Shown here piece by piece: positions 37,430-46,573 of a DNA stretch of 64,000 bases. How positions within the stretch are numbered: the stretch's first letter is position 1; every line of letters starts with the position of its first letter. Both the position numbers and the translations under genes were made by a program. The notes beneath the pieces are model-generated. The model was not told the DNA's origin, did no database searches, and was given only the letters and a program-made list of their open reading frames with translations. The DNA comes from Marinomonas lutimaris (GTDB lineage: Bacteria > Pseudomonadota > Gammaproteobacteria > Pseudomonadales > Marinomonadaceae). The stretch is from contig NZ_JAHLLW010000007.1 in assembly GCF_019426345.1 (NCBI RefSeq), positions 124,001 to 188,000 of the forward strand, read 5' to 3'.

Positions 37430-40400
37430 TTATTCAAAGTCATTGTGATTACGATATTTGACTCGGAATAATATAGTGTAAAACACAGGTACTGCGACTA
37501 GTGTCAGTAAGGTTGCAAAGCCTAACCCAAAGGAAATAACTACCGCCATTCCTTCAAAGAACGCGTCGTAAAGTAAGGGTACCATACCCAGAATAGTGGT
37601 AACGGCGGCCATACATACTGGGCGAACTCGGCTCACTGCGGAGACGAAAATGGCTTCGTACTTCTCTGTACCTTGTTCAAGCTCGTAGTTTATTTGGTCT
37701 GCTAATACGATACCGTTTTTCACAGTCATGCCAGATAAACTCAAGAACCCAAGCAATGCCATAAAACTAAACGCAGAGTTCATTACTAACAATCCGGTTG
37801 ATACACCAATCAATGCTAATGGTACACAGAACCAAATAGTCAGCGGAACACGAACTGAGTTGAATAGTAGTATGGTAATAATGAACATAAACAAGTAGCC
37901 CATAGGCAATGCTTTGAATATATTCGCTTGGGCGTCGGTACTGCTTTCGTATTCACCGCCCCAATCTAAGACATAACCTGGCGGCAATGGAATAGCTTCG
38001 ATTGCACCACGAGTACGAGAGAAGATTGCCATGGCAGTTTCATCCCCTAGAATCTTCGGATCTGCCATTACAGTAATGGTTCGTTTACGATCACGACGCT
38101 CAATGATGGGATCTTCCCAGACGGTTTCAAATCCAGATACCAGGGTAGAAAGCGTTACGTACGATCCTGTCGCTGGGCTATAGATTTGTAGATCTCTGAT
38201 TTGATCAATAGAAACTCGCTCATTCTCTGGTGCTGTTCGTACGATAGGCAATAAATCTGTGCCTTCACGATACAAGCCAATTTGTGATCCAGTGAAGTTC
38301 GTTAGCAGAACATCGTCTAGCTCTGTTTTGCTAATACCTAAACGTCGAGCTTGAGCATCATTAAAGAGAGGCCGAAGTACCTTAACAGGCTGACGCCAAT
38401 CATCTTTAATATTTTCAAGTCCACCATCATTACGGTAGATTTCTTGAACTTGAGCACTGAATTGACGTAAAAGCTTAGGATCAGGGCCACTAATACGAGC
38501 TTCTAATTTTGCACCTGTTGAGGGGCCTAACTGAAGGCGCTGTAGTTTAACTTCAAGCTCTGGGTACTCTTCCTGCATTTTGTAATACAAGTCTTTGAGC
38601 AAGCCAGGAATAACGTCAGTGTCTTTAGTTCGAACAATAAACTGCGCGTAGCTTGAGTTAGTTTGCTCTGCCTCGTAAGTCAGCATGAAGCGCAAAGCGC
38701 CTTGTCCTGTGGTTGAGGTGACGTATTCAATTCGGTCGTCTTTCAATAGTTCTTTTTCGATCTCCTGCACAGTAAGGTAAGTATTATCAATGTGCGTTCC
38801 TTCAGGCATTTGAATGTCCATATAGAACATAGGTGTTGTTGAAGGTGGGAAGAAAGATTGTTTTACAAATTGAAACGCCCAACCTGCAGTAAACAAGCTA
38901 CCTACCAAAAGAATGACAGTTACCCAGCGGTAATGCATGGCTTTATCTAACAACCATTTATAACCAGTAAAGATAAATCCTTTGTAAGGGTCGACTAGTT
39001 CCTCAGCAGAACTGTCTTCACTGTTGGCTTTTGCAATCGTTTCTTTGAAAAATAAATCGCAGAAGAAAGGTGTTAGCGTAATAGCTGTGATCCAACTGAG
39101 CAGCAGTGAAATCAACAATACATAGAAAAGTGAACCGACGAATTCCCCTACAGCATCTGGAGATAAGCCAATGGGTGCAAACGCAGTAACAGCAATTACG
39201 GTTGCGCCTAAAAGAGGCCATTTAGTTTGTTTCACAACGGCGCTAGCCGCTTGCAATTTGGTCATGCCTCTTTGCATTCCAATAAGCACACCTTCGGTTA
39301 CCACTATGGCGTTATCGACCAGCATCCCGAGCGCTATAATTAATCCACCAAGGGAAATCCGCTGCAGGTTGATATGGAAGTAATCCATCACGATAAAGGT
39401 GCCAAGAATGGTAAGTAGTAAAATGATACCAATCAAAATACCAGAGCGAATGCCCATAAAAACCAACAGCACAAGGATAACGATACCCACAGCTTCAGCT
39501 AGGTTTAGTAGGAAATTCGATACGGAGCGTTCTACTTCTTTAGATTGGAAGTAGATTGGTTCCATGTTTAAACCAACCGGTTGCTGATATTGCAGCTCCT
39601 CAATTCGGTTTTCTAATGCTTCACCAATTTTGACGACGTTTACACCCGATGAAAACGAGACGCCAAGTAATAGGGATTTGGCACCGTTAAAATCGACAAT
39701 GTGAGTTCTTGGCTCTACGTATTCACGTTTGATGGTGGCTATGTCACTCAAACGAATTAAATTCCCATCCGTTGGTGTACCAACAATGAGGTTTTCAAGT
39801 TCAGAAATATCTTTGAATTCACCTGTAGGGCTGATGCGAATGTATTCACTACCTACTTTGACGCTACCAGCATTAGATACGCTGTTTTGGTTTGATAACA
39901 AGGTTTCTAACTGACTAGGAGCAATGCCCATGTTAGTTAGCTTAGAGCGAGAGATCTCAATGGTGACTTGCTCATCTTGCTCGCCAGCCACAGTCACTTT
40001 AGCAACGCCGTCCACAAGAACTAGCTCGCGTTTGACATAATCTACGTAGTTTTTCAGGTCTTTATATGGATAGCCTTGGCCATTGATTGCCAGCATGACA
40101 CCGTATACATCGCCAAAATCATCTAAAACGATAGGTGTTGCAACGCCACTAGGAAAAGTACCAGTAATATCACGAATTTTCTTACGTACTTCATCCCATA
40201 TCTGTTTAAGTTCTTTTGCTCGATAGGTATCTTTTATCGTCAATTGAACTTTTGAATAGCCTGCCTTTGAGGTCGATGTGATTTTATCAACGTAAGGCAA
40301 GTTTTGTAGTTCTCGCTCAATAGGGTAAGTAACTTCTTCTTCTACCTGTTCTGGTGAGGCGCCAGGGTAGTAAGTAATAATAAGAGAGTCCTTGATAGTA

Positions 40401-40519
40401 AACTCAGGATCTTCTAATTGACCAAGGCTTGTGAATGCAATAATACCGCCAACCAATAAGATCAGCGTGACCATCCAGCTCGTAACTTTACGTTTAATAA
40501 AATAAGCAGCAATATCCAT
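37430..40519 (-). CDS. RND-family efflux permease (HAE-1 type)
   Basis: This 1029-residue resistance-nodulation-division pump has twelve predicted membrane helices and two large periplasmic loops (about residues 35-330 and 555-860), the AcrB/MexK/TriC architecture. In helix 4 the proton-relay pair that is Asp-Asp in AcrB reads Asp-Asn (LVDNAIVV, about residue 400), as in several related pumps. It should pump drugs, detergents or metabolites by proton antiport as a trimer. The start overlaps the adaptor gene's stop by one base (TAATG). No outer-membrane channel gene is adjacent. Confidence 0.92.
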   Translation of the reverse strand: MDIAAYFIKRKVTSWMVTLILLVGGIIAFTSLGQLEDPEFTIKDSLIITYYPGASPEQVEEEVTYPIERELQNLPYVDKITSTSKAGYSKVQLTIKDTYRAKELKQIWDEVRKKIRDITGTFPSGVATPIVLDDFGDVYGVMLAINGQGYPYKDLKNYVDYVKRELVLVDGVAKVTVAGEQDEQVTIEISRSKLTNMGIAPSQLETLLSNQNSVSNAGSVKVGSEYIRISPTGEFKDISELENLIVGTPTDGNLIRLSDIATIKREYVEPRTHIVDFNGAKSLLLGVSFSSGVNVVKIGEALENRIEELQYQQPVGLNMEPIYFQSKEVERSVSNFLLNLAEAVGIVILVLLVFMGIRSGILIGIILLLTILGTFIVMDYFHINLQRISLGGLIIALGMLVDNAIVVTEGVLIGMQRGMTKLQAASAVVKQTKWPLLGATVIAVTAFAPIGLSPDAVGEFVGSLFYVLLISLLLSWITAITLTPFFCDLFFKETIAKANSEDSSAEELVDPYKGFIFTGYKWLLDKAMHYRWVTVILLVGSLFTAGWAFQFVKQSFFPPSTTPMFYMDIQMPEGTHIDNTYLTVQEIEKELLKDDRIEYVTSTTGQGALRFMLTYEAEQTNSSYAQFIVRTKDTDVIPGLLKDLYYKMQEEYPELEVKLQRLQLGPSTGAKLEARISGPDPKLLRQFSAQVQEIYRNDGGLENIKDDWRQPVKVLRPLFNDAQARRLGISKTELDDVLLTNFTGSQIGLYREGTDLLPIVRTAPENERVSIDQIRDLQIYSPATGSYVTLSTLVSGFETVWEDPIIERRDRKRTITVMADPKILGDETAMAIFSRTRGAIEAIPLPPGYVLDWGGEYESSTDAQANIFKALPMGYLFMFIITILLFNSVRVPLTIWFCVPLALIGVSTGLLVMNSAFSFMALLGFLSLSGMTVKNGIVLADQINYELEQGTEKYEAIFVSAVSRVRPVCMAAVTTILGMVPLLYDAFFEGMAVVISFGLGFATLLTLVAVPVFYTILFRVKYRNHNDFE

Positions 40520-41631
40520 TATAGGCCTCGCTCACGTGTCCATGGGCGAACGTGCATGGCTTCAGTCAGGCTATGTACACCAGCTGCAACTACTTGGTCT
40601 CCGGCTTTAAGTCCTGAAACGATTTCAATTTGATTACCTTGTAATGCCCCTAACTTCACTTGGCGAGCATTAACTTGGTTAGTGTCTTTATTAAATACCC
40701 AAACAGTGCTATTTGATTCTCCAGTTGTCGTGTCTTCGTGGCGAAGAACTGCTTCAACGGGAACAACATAATGTTTCTTCTGACCTAATAGGCGGCTAAG
40801 ATCTATGTCTACGTTGGCCGTCATACCAGGTAGTAGCGTATGGTGTGGGCCATCATAACGCTGGAGTCGTAATGTTACATCGTAGGCTTTTGTTGTTTGA
40901 TCTGGTGTGGTTTTGTGTTCTTTATAGCTGCCAGTTAAAACTTCGTCTGGTGCAACGTCCACAACAACCGTCGGTTTGTAATCTGAATTAGTGGATTTAA
41001 TACTGACGACTAAACTTTCAGGTACTTGAAATTCCACATCTAAATCTTCGATGTTTTGTATGTGCATGAGTGTTTGTGTCGCACTTACGTATTGGAAATT
41101 TTCTGTGGGTACAGAGGCAATGACGCCTTTGAATGGCGCGTATACTTTAGTGTATTTAAGCTGGTTTTTTGCCGTTTCTAGAGCATTATTCATTTGATCT
41201 AATGTTGCTTTACTTGAATCGTACTCGGATTTTGTTGTAGCGTTTTGCTTATATATTGCTTGAATACGTTTGAATTGTGCTTCGGCAAGGCTTTGGTTTG
41301 CTTGAGCAAGTTCTACTTGAAGTTTGAAATCCGTTGGATCAAGAACTGCAAGTAGTTCGCCTTTGTTCACGCGTTGCCCTGCAACAACATTTAACTCCAT
41401 TAACTGTCCACCAACACGAAATGCTATATCAGCTTCTTCACTGGCTTTTAATTCAGCAGGGAAACGACGGACATTTACAGCATCGGTTGCGGCAATTGAA
41501 ATCAGCTTAACTGGGCGAATAATTTCTTTTTCTACGACGGCTTCATCTTCGTTCGATGAGCAACCGACTAGAAGCAGAGAGGCAGCCAGCGTCATACCAA
41601 TAATCGTATTTAAACGTTTTTTGGGGTTCAT
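40519..41631 (-). CDS. RND efflux periplasmic adaptor lipoprotein
   Basis: The 370-residue membrane fusion protein has a lipoprotein signal with lipobox LLVGC (Cys near residue 24), a split lipoyl domain (ELNVVAGQRVNKGELLAVLDPTDF and YAPFKGVIASVPTENFQYV), a short coiled-coil hairpin between them (about residues 115-165) and a beta-barrel domain. It bridges the RND pump encoded immediately downstream to an outer-membrane channel. The one-base overlap indicates translational coupling. The channel must be encoded elsewhere. Confidence 0.92.
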   Translation of the reverse strand: MNPKKRLNTIIGMTLAASLLLVGCSSNEDEAVVEKEIIRPVKLISIAATDAVNVRRFPAELKASEEADIAFRVGGQLMELNVVAGQRVNKGELLAVLDPTDFKLQVELAQANQSLAEAQFKRIQAIYKQNATTKSEYDSSKATLDQMNNALETAKNQLKYTKVYAPFKGVIASVPTENFQYVSATQTLMHIQNIEDLDVEFQVPESLVVSIKSTNSDYKPTVVVDVAPDEVLTGSYKEHKTTPDQTTKAYDVTLRLQRYDGPHHTLLPGMTANVDIDLSRLLGQKKHYVVPVEAVLRHEDTTTGESNSTVWVFNKDTNQVNARQVKLGALQGNQIEIVSGLKAGDQVVAAGVHSLTEAMHVRPWTRERGL

Positions 41632-41771
41632 TCATTGCTCCGTAAATATTTAGGAAATTAATAGTTAGATGAATCTATATTATATCTCTTGCTTAAGGAT
41701 ATGAACTTTTAAATATATATGAAAGATATTCCTCTAAAGGGATATCTAATGAGAATAGCTGCTATTTTGCC

Positions 41772-42680
41772 TTATTGTGTTTTTTCTAACTCATCTAAAA
41801 AAGTTTCTAAAATAAGATTGGCGCGGGCACCTTTTCTGGTGATAGCTGAGAATTGTGTTATGTAGTGGCATTCTTCTGGGAGAATAGGGCGCATGCGTCC
41901 GTCACGAATCCAGTGGGCAGCCACATGATCTGGTAAAAAACCGATATAACGGCCAGTTAAAATAAGGAAGGCAATTCCTTCTCTGTCTGTGGCTGTGGCA
42001 CTTGCGGTAAGAGGTTGATGCTGGGCTTTTATTTCGGGTGTTTGGGCATAGGCAGGAAGTACAGCATCAAACTCTTTAAGTTTGGCTTTTGATATTTTAT
42101 TATCAGCGACACTAAACAATGGATGAGTGTCACTACAATAGAGTTTGGACTCTTCTTCGTAAAGGTGGTGATAATCCAAACCGCTGAGTATTTTTAAATC
42201 TGGCACGATACCAACATGTAAACGCCCATCTAGCACGCCTCGCTCTACATCCGTAGGCGGAATCATTCTAATGTTAATGGCAACCTGTGGGCCTTTGTCT
42301 TTTAGTCCTGCTAAAGCTCTTGTGATACGAGTATGCGGCAAGGTAACGAGATTATCAGTGATGCCAATATTTAACTCACCTTTTAGATGTTGGTGAAGAG
42401 CGTTGATATTGGTTCTGAAATCTTCGATGGAAGACAGTAGCTGTAAGGTAAAGTCATAGACTTGACTGCCTTCGTTTGTCAGCGAAAACCCTGAGCGTCC
42501 TCGTTGACATAAACGGAAGCCTAAACGTGTTTCTAAATCAGATATGGCAATACTGATCGCGGCTCGACTGATATTTAACTCAACCTCTGCGGCTGAAAAG
42601 CCACCGCATTCCACCACGGTTCGATAAATCCGCAATACGCGTAGATCTGCATCGCTTACCTGACTTTGAAATTGGTTCAT
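41772..42680 (-). CDS. LysR-family regulator divergent from mmsA
   Basis: The 302-residue LysR protein has the motif GGFSAAEVELNISRAAISIAISDLETRLGFRLCQRGRSGFSLT and an effector domain (LNIGITDNLVTLPHTRI, LHVGIVPDL). Its gene is divergent from the semialdehyde dehydrogenase gene, with a perfect 8-bp palindrome in the 176-base spacer. It therefore probably regulates that gene in response to a valine-, alanine- or inositol-derived intermediate; this is inferred from layout. Confidence 0.85.
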   Translation of the reverse strand: MNQFQSQVSDADLRVLRIYRTVVECGGFSAAEVELNISRAAISIAISDLETRLGFRLCQRGRSGFSLTNEGSQVYDFTLQLLSSIEDFRTNINALHQHLKGELNIGITDNLVTLPHTRITRALAGLKDKGPQVAINIRMIPPTDVERGVLDGRLHVGIVPDLKILSGLDYHHLYEEESKLYCSDTHPLFSVADNKISKAKLKEFDAVLPAYAQTPEIKAQHQPLTASATATDREGIAFLILTGRYIGFLPDHVAAHWIRDGRMRPILPEECHYITQFSAITRKGARANLILETFLDELEKTQ

Positions 42681-42703
42681 TGTTGGCCTATATGTTCGTT
42701 AAG

Positions 42704-42727
42704 TTAGTTAAGTAAATGATTAACTAA
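42704..42727. promoter_or_regulatory. Candidate operator between LysR and mmsA
   Basis: Perfect inverted repeat TTAGTTAA-gtaaatga-TTAACTAA, 24 bases upstream of the LysR start in the divergent spacer. Confidence 0.5.
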
Positions 42728-42856
42728 GCGTTAATAGATTCGACTTTTTATAATCTATTCCCATAGGCATAGTAGAGTCAATGTTTGTTACTAATGTGAC
42801 TTTTTTATGTCGTTATGATGCGACTAACCCTTTTAGAATGACTATATGGAGTACTC

Positions 42857-44347
42857 ATGGAAATCATCGGGCATTTGATCGACGGCAAGTATTCAGAGCA
42901 AGCCGAACGTACTCAGGATGTGTTTAATCCAGCAACTGGTAAGGTATCAAAAAAAGTCGCTATTGCTTCTCGTGCAACGGTTGAAGAAGCGATTGCCGCT
43001 GCTCAAGCTGCTTATCCAGAATGGCGTAATACTCCGCCATTAAAGCGCGCCCGCATTATGTTTAATTACAAAGTCTTATTAGAAAAACACTCGGATAAAA
43101 TTTGCGAACTGATTGGCGCTGAGCATGGCAAGATTTGCCATGACGCCGCCGGAGAGTTGCAGCGCGGCATTGAAAATGTTGAATACGCCTGTGGTGCGCC
43201 AGAGTTATTAAAAGGCGAGTTCAGTAAAAACGTCGGTCCAAATATCGATTCTTGGAGCGAGTTTCAGCCGTTAGGAGTAGTTGCTGGTATTACACCATTT
43301 AACTTCCCAGCCATGGTGCCGCTATGGATGTTCCCGATGGCGATTGTGTGCGGCAATACTTTTGTTTTGAAACCATCGGAACGTGATCCGAGCACTGCAT
43401 TATTTATCGCTGAGTTACTGCATGATGCGGGCTTGCCTGCCGGCGTCTTTAACGTGGTAAATGGTGATAAAGTGGCAGTTGATACCTTGTTGGAAGACAA
43501 ACGAGTAAAAGCTGTGAGTTTTGTGGGTTCCACACCAATTGCTGAATATATTTATAGCAAAGCCAGTGCAAATGGCAAACGCTGCCAAGCTCTAGGCGGA
43601 GCAAAAAATCACGCGATTGTCATGCCAGATGCAGATATGGATAACGTCGTCAGCCAGTTACTTGGTGCGGCCTTCGGTTCGTCTGGGGAGCGTTGCATGG
43701 CTTTGTCGGTTGCTGTTGCGGTTGGTAAAGCGGCTGGAGATGCTTTGGTGAGTAAAATGGCCGACGCCATGAAACCGCTTAAGGTGGGGGAATGCTCAGA
43801 TAAGAGTAATGACTTTGGTCCAGTTATCACCAAAGAGCATAAAGACAAAGTAGTTGGCTTTATTGATAGTGCAGAATCACAAGGTGCCACTATTGTTGTT
43901 GATGGTCGCCATCCAAATGTTTCAGGTTATGAGAATGGCTTCTTTGTTGGGGCGACATTGATAGATGGCGTGACCAAAGACATGGAAAGCTATCAGCAAG
44001 AGATTTTTGGCCCTGTGCTGCAAGTGGTGCGAGTCGATACTATGGAAGAGGCTATGACGCTGATTAACGACCATGAATACGGTAACGGCACCTGTATCTT
44101 CACTCGTGATGGCGAAGCGGCGCGTTATTTCTCTGATCATATTGAAGTGGGCATGGTAGGTATTAATGTACCTTTACCTGTGCCTGTGGCGTATCACAGC
44201 TTTGGTGGTTGGAAACGTTCTCTGTTTGGTGATTTACACGCTTACGGTCCAGATGCCGTGCGCTTTTACACTAAACGCAAAACCATTACTCAGCGTTGGC
44301 CTTCGGCTGGTGTTCGTGAGGGAAAGAGTTTTTCTTTCCCTTCATAA
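42857..44347 (+). CDS. mmsA: Methylmalonate-semialdehyde dehydrogenase (CoA-acylating)
   Basis: The 496-residue enzyme belongs to the CoA-acylating aldehyde dehydrogenase family that turns malonate or methylmalonate semialdehyde into acetyl-CoA or propionyl-CoA. MmsA hallmarks are the start IGHLIDGKYSEQ, the GITPFNFPAMVPLWMFP segment, the catalytic cysteine in SSGERCMALSVAV (about residue 284) and the Lys-rather-than-Gly-rich cofactor region VGSTPIAEYIYSKASANGKR. It may serve valine, beta-alanine or myo-inositol breakdown. It is monocistronic, and a terminator follows within the converging gene. Confidence 0.92.
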   Translation: MEIIGHLIDGKYSEQAERTQDVFNPATGKVSKKVAIASRATVEEAIAAAQAAYPEWRNTPPLKRARIMFNYKVLLEKHSDKICELIGAEHGKICHDAAGELQRGIENVEYACGAPELLKGEFSKNVGPNIDSWSEFQPLGVVAGITPFNFPAMVPLWMFPMAIVCGNTFVLKPSERDPSTALFIAELLHDAGLPAGVFNVVNGDKVAVDTLLEDKRVKAVSFVGSTPIAEYIYSKASANGKRCQALGGAKNHAIVMPDADMDNVVSQLLGAAFGSSGERCMALSVAVAVGKAAGDALVSKMADAMKPLKVGECSDKSNDFGPVITKEHKDKVVGFIDSAESQGATIVVDGRHPNVSGYENGFFVGATLIDGVTKDMESYQQEIFGPVLQVVRVDTMEEAMTLINDHEYGNGTCIFTRDGEAARYFSDHIEVGMVGINVPLPVPVAYHSFGGWKRSLFGDLHAYGPDAVRFYTKRKTITQRWPSAGVREGKSFSFPS

Positions 44348-44407
44348 GTTGAATAAGTTAAATCTCAGACGTTTCTTTCGATTCTTTTATGCAATGTGAG
44401 AAATGTT

Positions 44408-45574
44408 TTAATGGTCGCTTACTACTTGGTAGCGGCCATTTTTTTTAGCTTGATAAAGCGAATCATCGACTCGTTTTAAAGCGTCTTCAGCGGTTTCATT
44501 TTCTTCTACTTGAATCAGACCAAAGCTACAACTGATAGTCTTATCCCAGTTTTCTAAAAATACATGATTAGGCATCTCTTTACAGATTGTCTCTATACGT
44601 TGTTGAATTTTAGCGAGTTCCACATTAGGGAAGATGAACAGAAACTCTTCGCCACCCCAACGGCTTGAAATATCGGTTTCACGCATGGATTTCGACAGAT
44701 AACTTGAGATCTTGACGAGAATCTCATCACCCTTGCTATGCCCCAGTTGGTCATTTACTCTTTTGAAATGGTCAACGTCAACTAAACTAATACAGAAAGG
44801 GGCTTTATCCTCACCCTTTTGATTAGCGTAATAATTTAACGCTTCAAGACCAAAGCGACGGTTAAATAGCTGTGTTAGTTCATCTTTCTCGGCTAACTCA
44901 GCCATTAAAAAGTATTGTTTATCATACGCCGAGCGAGAAATAGCTGCAGTGATGATGAAGGGAAGGCTTGCTCCCATGACATTGAATATAAAAAACAGCG
45001 GATAGTAAGAGGTTAAGCTATCTGCTTTATCTTGGGAGAATACGTTAAGTAGAGTGAATGCTGTTATATGGATTAAAGCAATCACTGTTGACCAAGCAAC
45101 ACTAAAGCAGGGAATGGCCATCAAGAGTAGAGCCATCGGCCAAAGGTAATACTGAAAGCCTGCCTCAACTCCCAATAAGCTGGTGGCTAAAACAGCATGG
45201 CTGAGTACTTCGATGCTCATGATTAAAATAGAAATATCGTGTCGTCCAATACGATTAAACCAAAATGTCAGTAGCCAAGCGGATACACTTAAAATATTGA
45301 TCCAAGCAAGCAGGGGGTGATCGAGGTAGATAAATAATAAAATGAAAATAAAATGAGCAACACACCCAATAGAGGATGCTGTATTTAAAATTTTAGAGGT
45401 TTGCTGGAGGCTATTGAATATGTGGTTTGAAGTGAAAGAATGCTGGTGCTTAAATTTGCTAGTATTTACCACGAGTGCTGCAATCCTTGACTTGTTTAGT
45501 TGAGTATACAAAAGTGCTTTTTCATCAATTAATTGCACTTTTATAATTACGAAATAGAATCTACTTTGGTTCAT
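44408..45574 (-). CDS. Membrane-bound diguanylate cyclase
   Basis: The 388-residue protein has about six predicted membrane helices (about residues 65-215) and a C-terminal GGDEF domain (about 225-385). The active-site signature is GGEEF in RWGGEEFLFIF, with the DVDHFKRVNDQLGHSKGDEIL metal/GTP loop before it, so it should be an active c-di-GMP synthase. No clear inhibitory RxxD site stands out five residues before the signature (it reads TDISSRWGGEEF). The N-terminus could be shorter than annotated. It converges with mmsA, whose terminator lies in its last codons. Confidence 0.88.
   Translation of the reverse strand: MNQSRFYFVIIKVQLIDEKALLYTQLNKSRIAALVVNTSKFKHQHSFTSNHIFNSLQQTSKILNTASSIGCVAHFIFILLFIYLDHPLLAWINILSVSAWLLTFWFNRIGRHDISILIMSIEVLSHAVLATSLLGVEAGFQYYLWPMALLLMAIPCFSVAWSTVIALIHITAFTLLNVFSQDKADSLTSYYPLFFIFNVMGASLPFIITAAISRSAYDKQYFLMAELAEKDELTQLFNRRFGLEALNYYANQKGEDKAPFCISLVDVDHFKRVNDQLGHSKGDEILVKISSYLSKSMRETDISSRWGGEEFLFIFPNVELAKIQQRIETICKEMPNHVFLENWDKTISCSFGLIQVEENETAEDALKRVDDSLYQAKKNGRYQVVSDH
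44410..44446 (+). terminator. mmsA terminator inside the 3' end of the cyclase gene
   Basis: Stem AATGGTCGCT / AGCGGCCATT (one G-U pair), 11-base loop, eight T's. It overlaps the last codons and stop of the convergent diguanylate cyclase. Confidence 0.75.
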
Positions 45575-45611
45575 TTCTATTAAAATTTTTCTTTACACTA
45601 CCGGATGTCAT

Positions 45612-46226
45612 ATGAAGAAAAAGCGTAGCGTTGCTTCATTATCAAGATTCTTATGCTTAATCATAGCGTTATTTTTAACCGCTTGTTCAGGAATGGAGGC
45701 AAATAAAAAAGCAGATGTCGACGTATCTGACAGTTTAGTAATTGATGTAGAAGGAAATTCGGCTTATTTGTCCGGTGTCTTAGGTAGTGATCTAGTTAAA
45801 CAGCTCAGTGATATGGTGCGTAAAAATCCGAATGTAACGGACTTAGTCTTAGTTGACGTGCCTGGTTCTGTTGATCAAGAAGCGACAATGGAAGGTGCGC
45901 GATTGATTCGTCGCCTTGGCTTGAATACTAGTATCGCTCAGACTGGTTATGTGCTTTCTGGCGGAGTTGATTTATTCTTAGGAGGCGTAACACGAAGTAT
46001 CGGTGCAGGTGCTGGCGTAGGTGTTCATGCTTGGTCGGATGGTACAAGAATTAAAGCAACAAATTTAAATGTATCTGATCCTGTTCACGCCGCCTATGTT
46101 AATTTTTATTTGGAAATGGGTGTGCCAGAACGTTTTTATTGGTTTTCCTTGGATGCCGCTCCAGCGGACCGAGTGTATTTTTTGTCGCCTGAAGAAGTGT
46201 ACGATTTTCAGCTAGCGACAGAATAA
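45612..46226 (+). CDS. Lipoprotein with ClpP/crotonase-like fold
   Basis: The 204-residue protein has a lipobox LTAC (Cys near residue 25) followed by a domain resembling the periplasmic ClpP-like proteins of COG3904: an alternating strand/helix run with VTDLVLVDVPGSVDQEATMEGARLIRRL, then the ser-containing LSGGVDLFLGG and GAGAGVGVHAW. Usual relatives have Cys-x-Ser-x-Cys near this serine; here it is VLSGGV, so catalysis is uncertain. The terminal ADRVYFLSPEEVYDF is typical. It is followed by the DUF1289 gene 34 bases later. Confidence 0.65.
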   Translation: MKKKRSVASLSRFLCLIIALFLTACSGMEANKKADVDVSDSLVIDVEGNSAYLSGVLGSDLVKQLSDMVRKNPNVTDLVLVDVPGSVDQEATMEGARLIRRLGLNTSIAQTGYVLSGGVDLFLGGVTRSIGAGAGVGVHAWSDGTRIKATNLNVSDPVHAAYVNFYLEMGVPERFYWFSLDAAPADRVYFLSPEEVYDFQLATE

Positions 46227-46260
46227 AGCAGACTCACATAAACCTTTAGAGGGAGGCGTT

Positions 46261-46548
46261 ATGGAACAAATAGAACTGTTTGCCATAGAAAGCCCTTGCC
46301 GAGGTGTGTGTGAAAACAGTGCCAAAGGATTCTGTAAAGGTTGTTTGCGCAGTAGGGAAGAGCGCTTTCATTGGTTTTCTTTGTCCAATGAAGCGCGACA
46401 TCATGTATTGGATCTTTGTCAGCAACGTCGTGCGCGTCTGCTAAAAGCTCGCCAAGAAAGATTGGAAGCCGATTCTGCCAAGGCGCTTCCATATGGTATG
46501 GAAGATGAACAGATGACAGACCTGTTTGAACTAACAAATGATTACTGA
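46261..46548 (+). CDS. DUF1289 family protein
   Basis: The 95-residue protein carries the DUF1289 cysteine motif: SPCRGVCENSAKGFCKGCLRSREERFHWFSLS, with four cysteines likely binding a metal, probably zinc or an Fe-S cluster. The C-terminal third is charged and not part of the domain. The family is widespread in proteobacteria and uncharacterised. AGGGAGG precedes the ATG. It converges with radA. Confidence 0.85.
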   Translation: MEQIELFAIESPCRGVCENSAKGFCKGCLRSREERFHWFSLSNEARHHVLDLCQQRRARLLKARQERLEADSAKALPYGMEDEQMTDLFELTNDY

Positions 46549-46573
46549 CCTATTCGGGTTGTTAATCGGTCAA

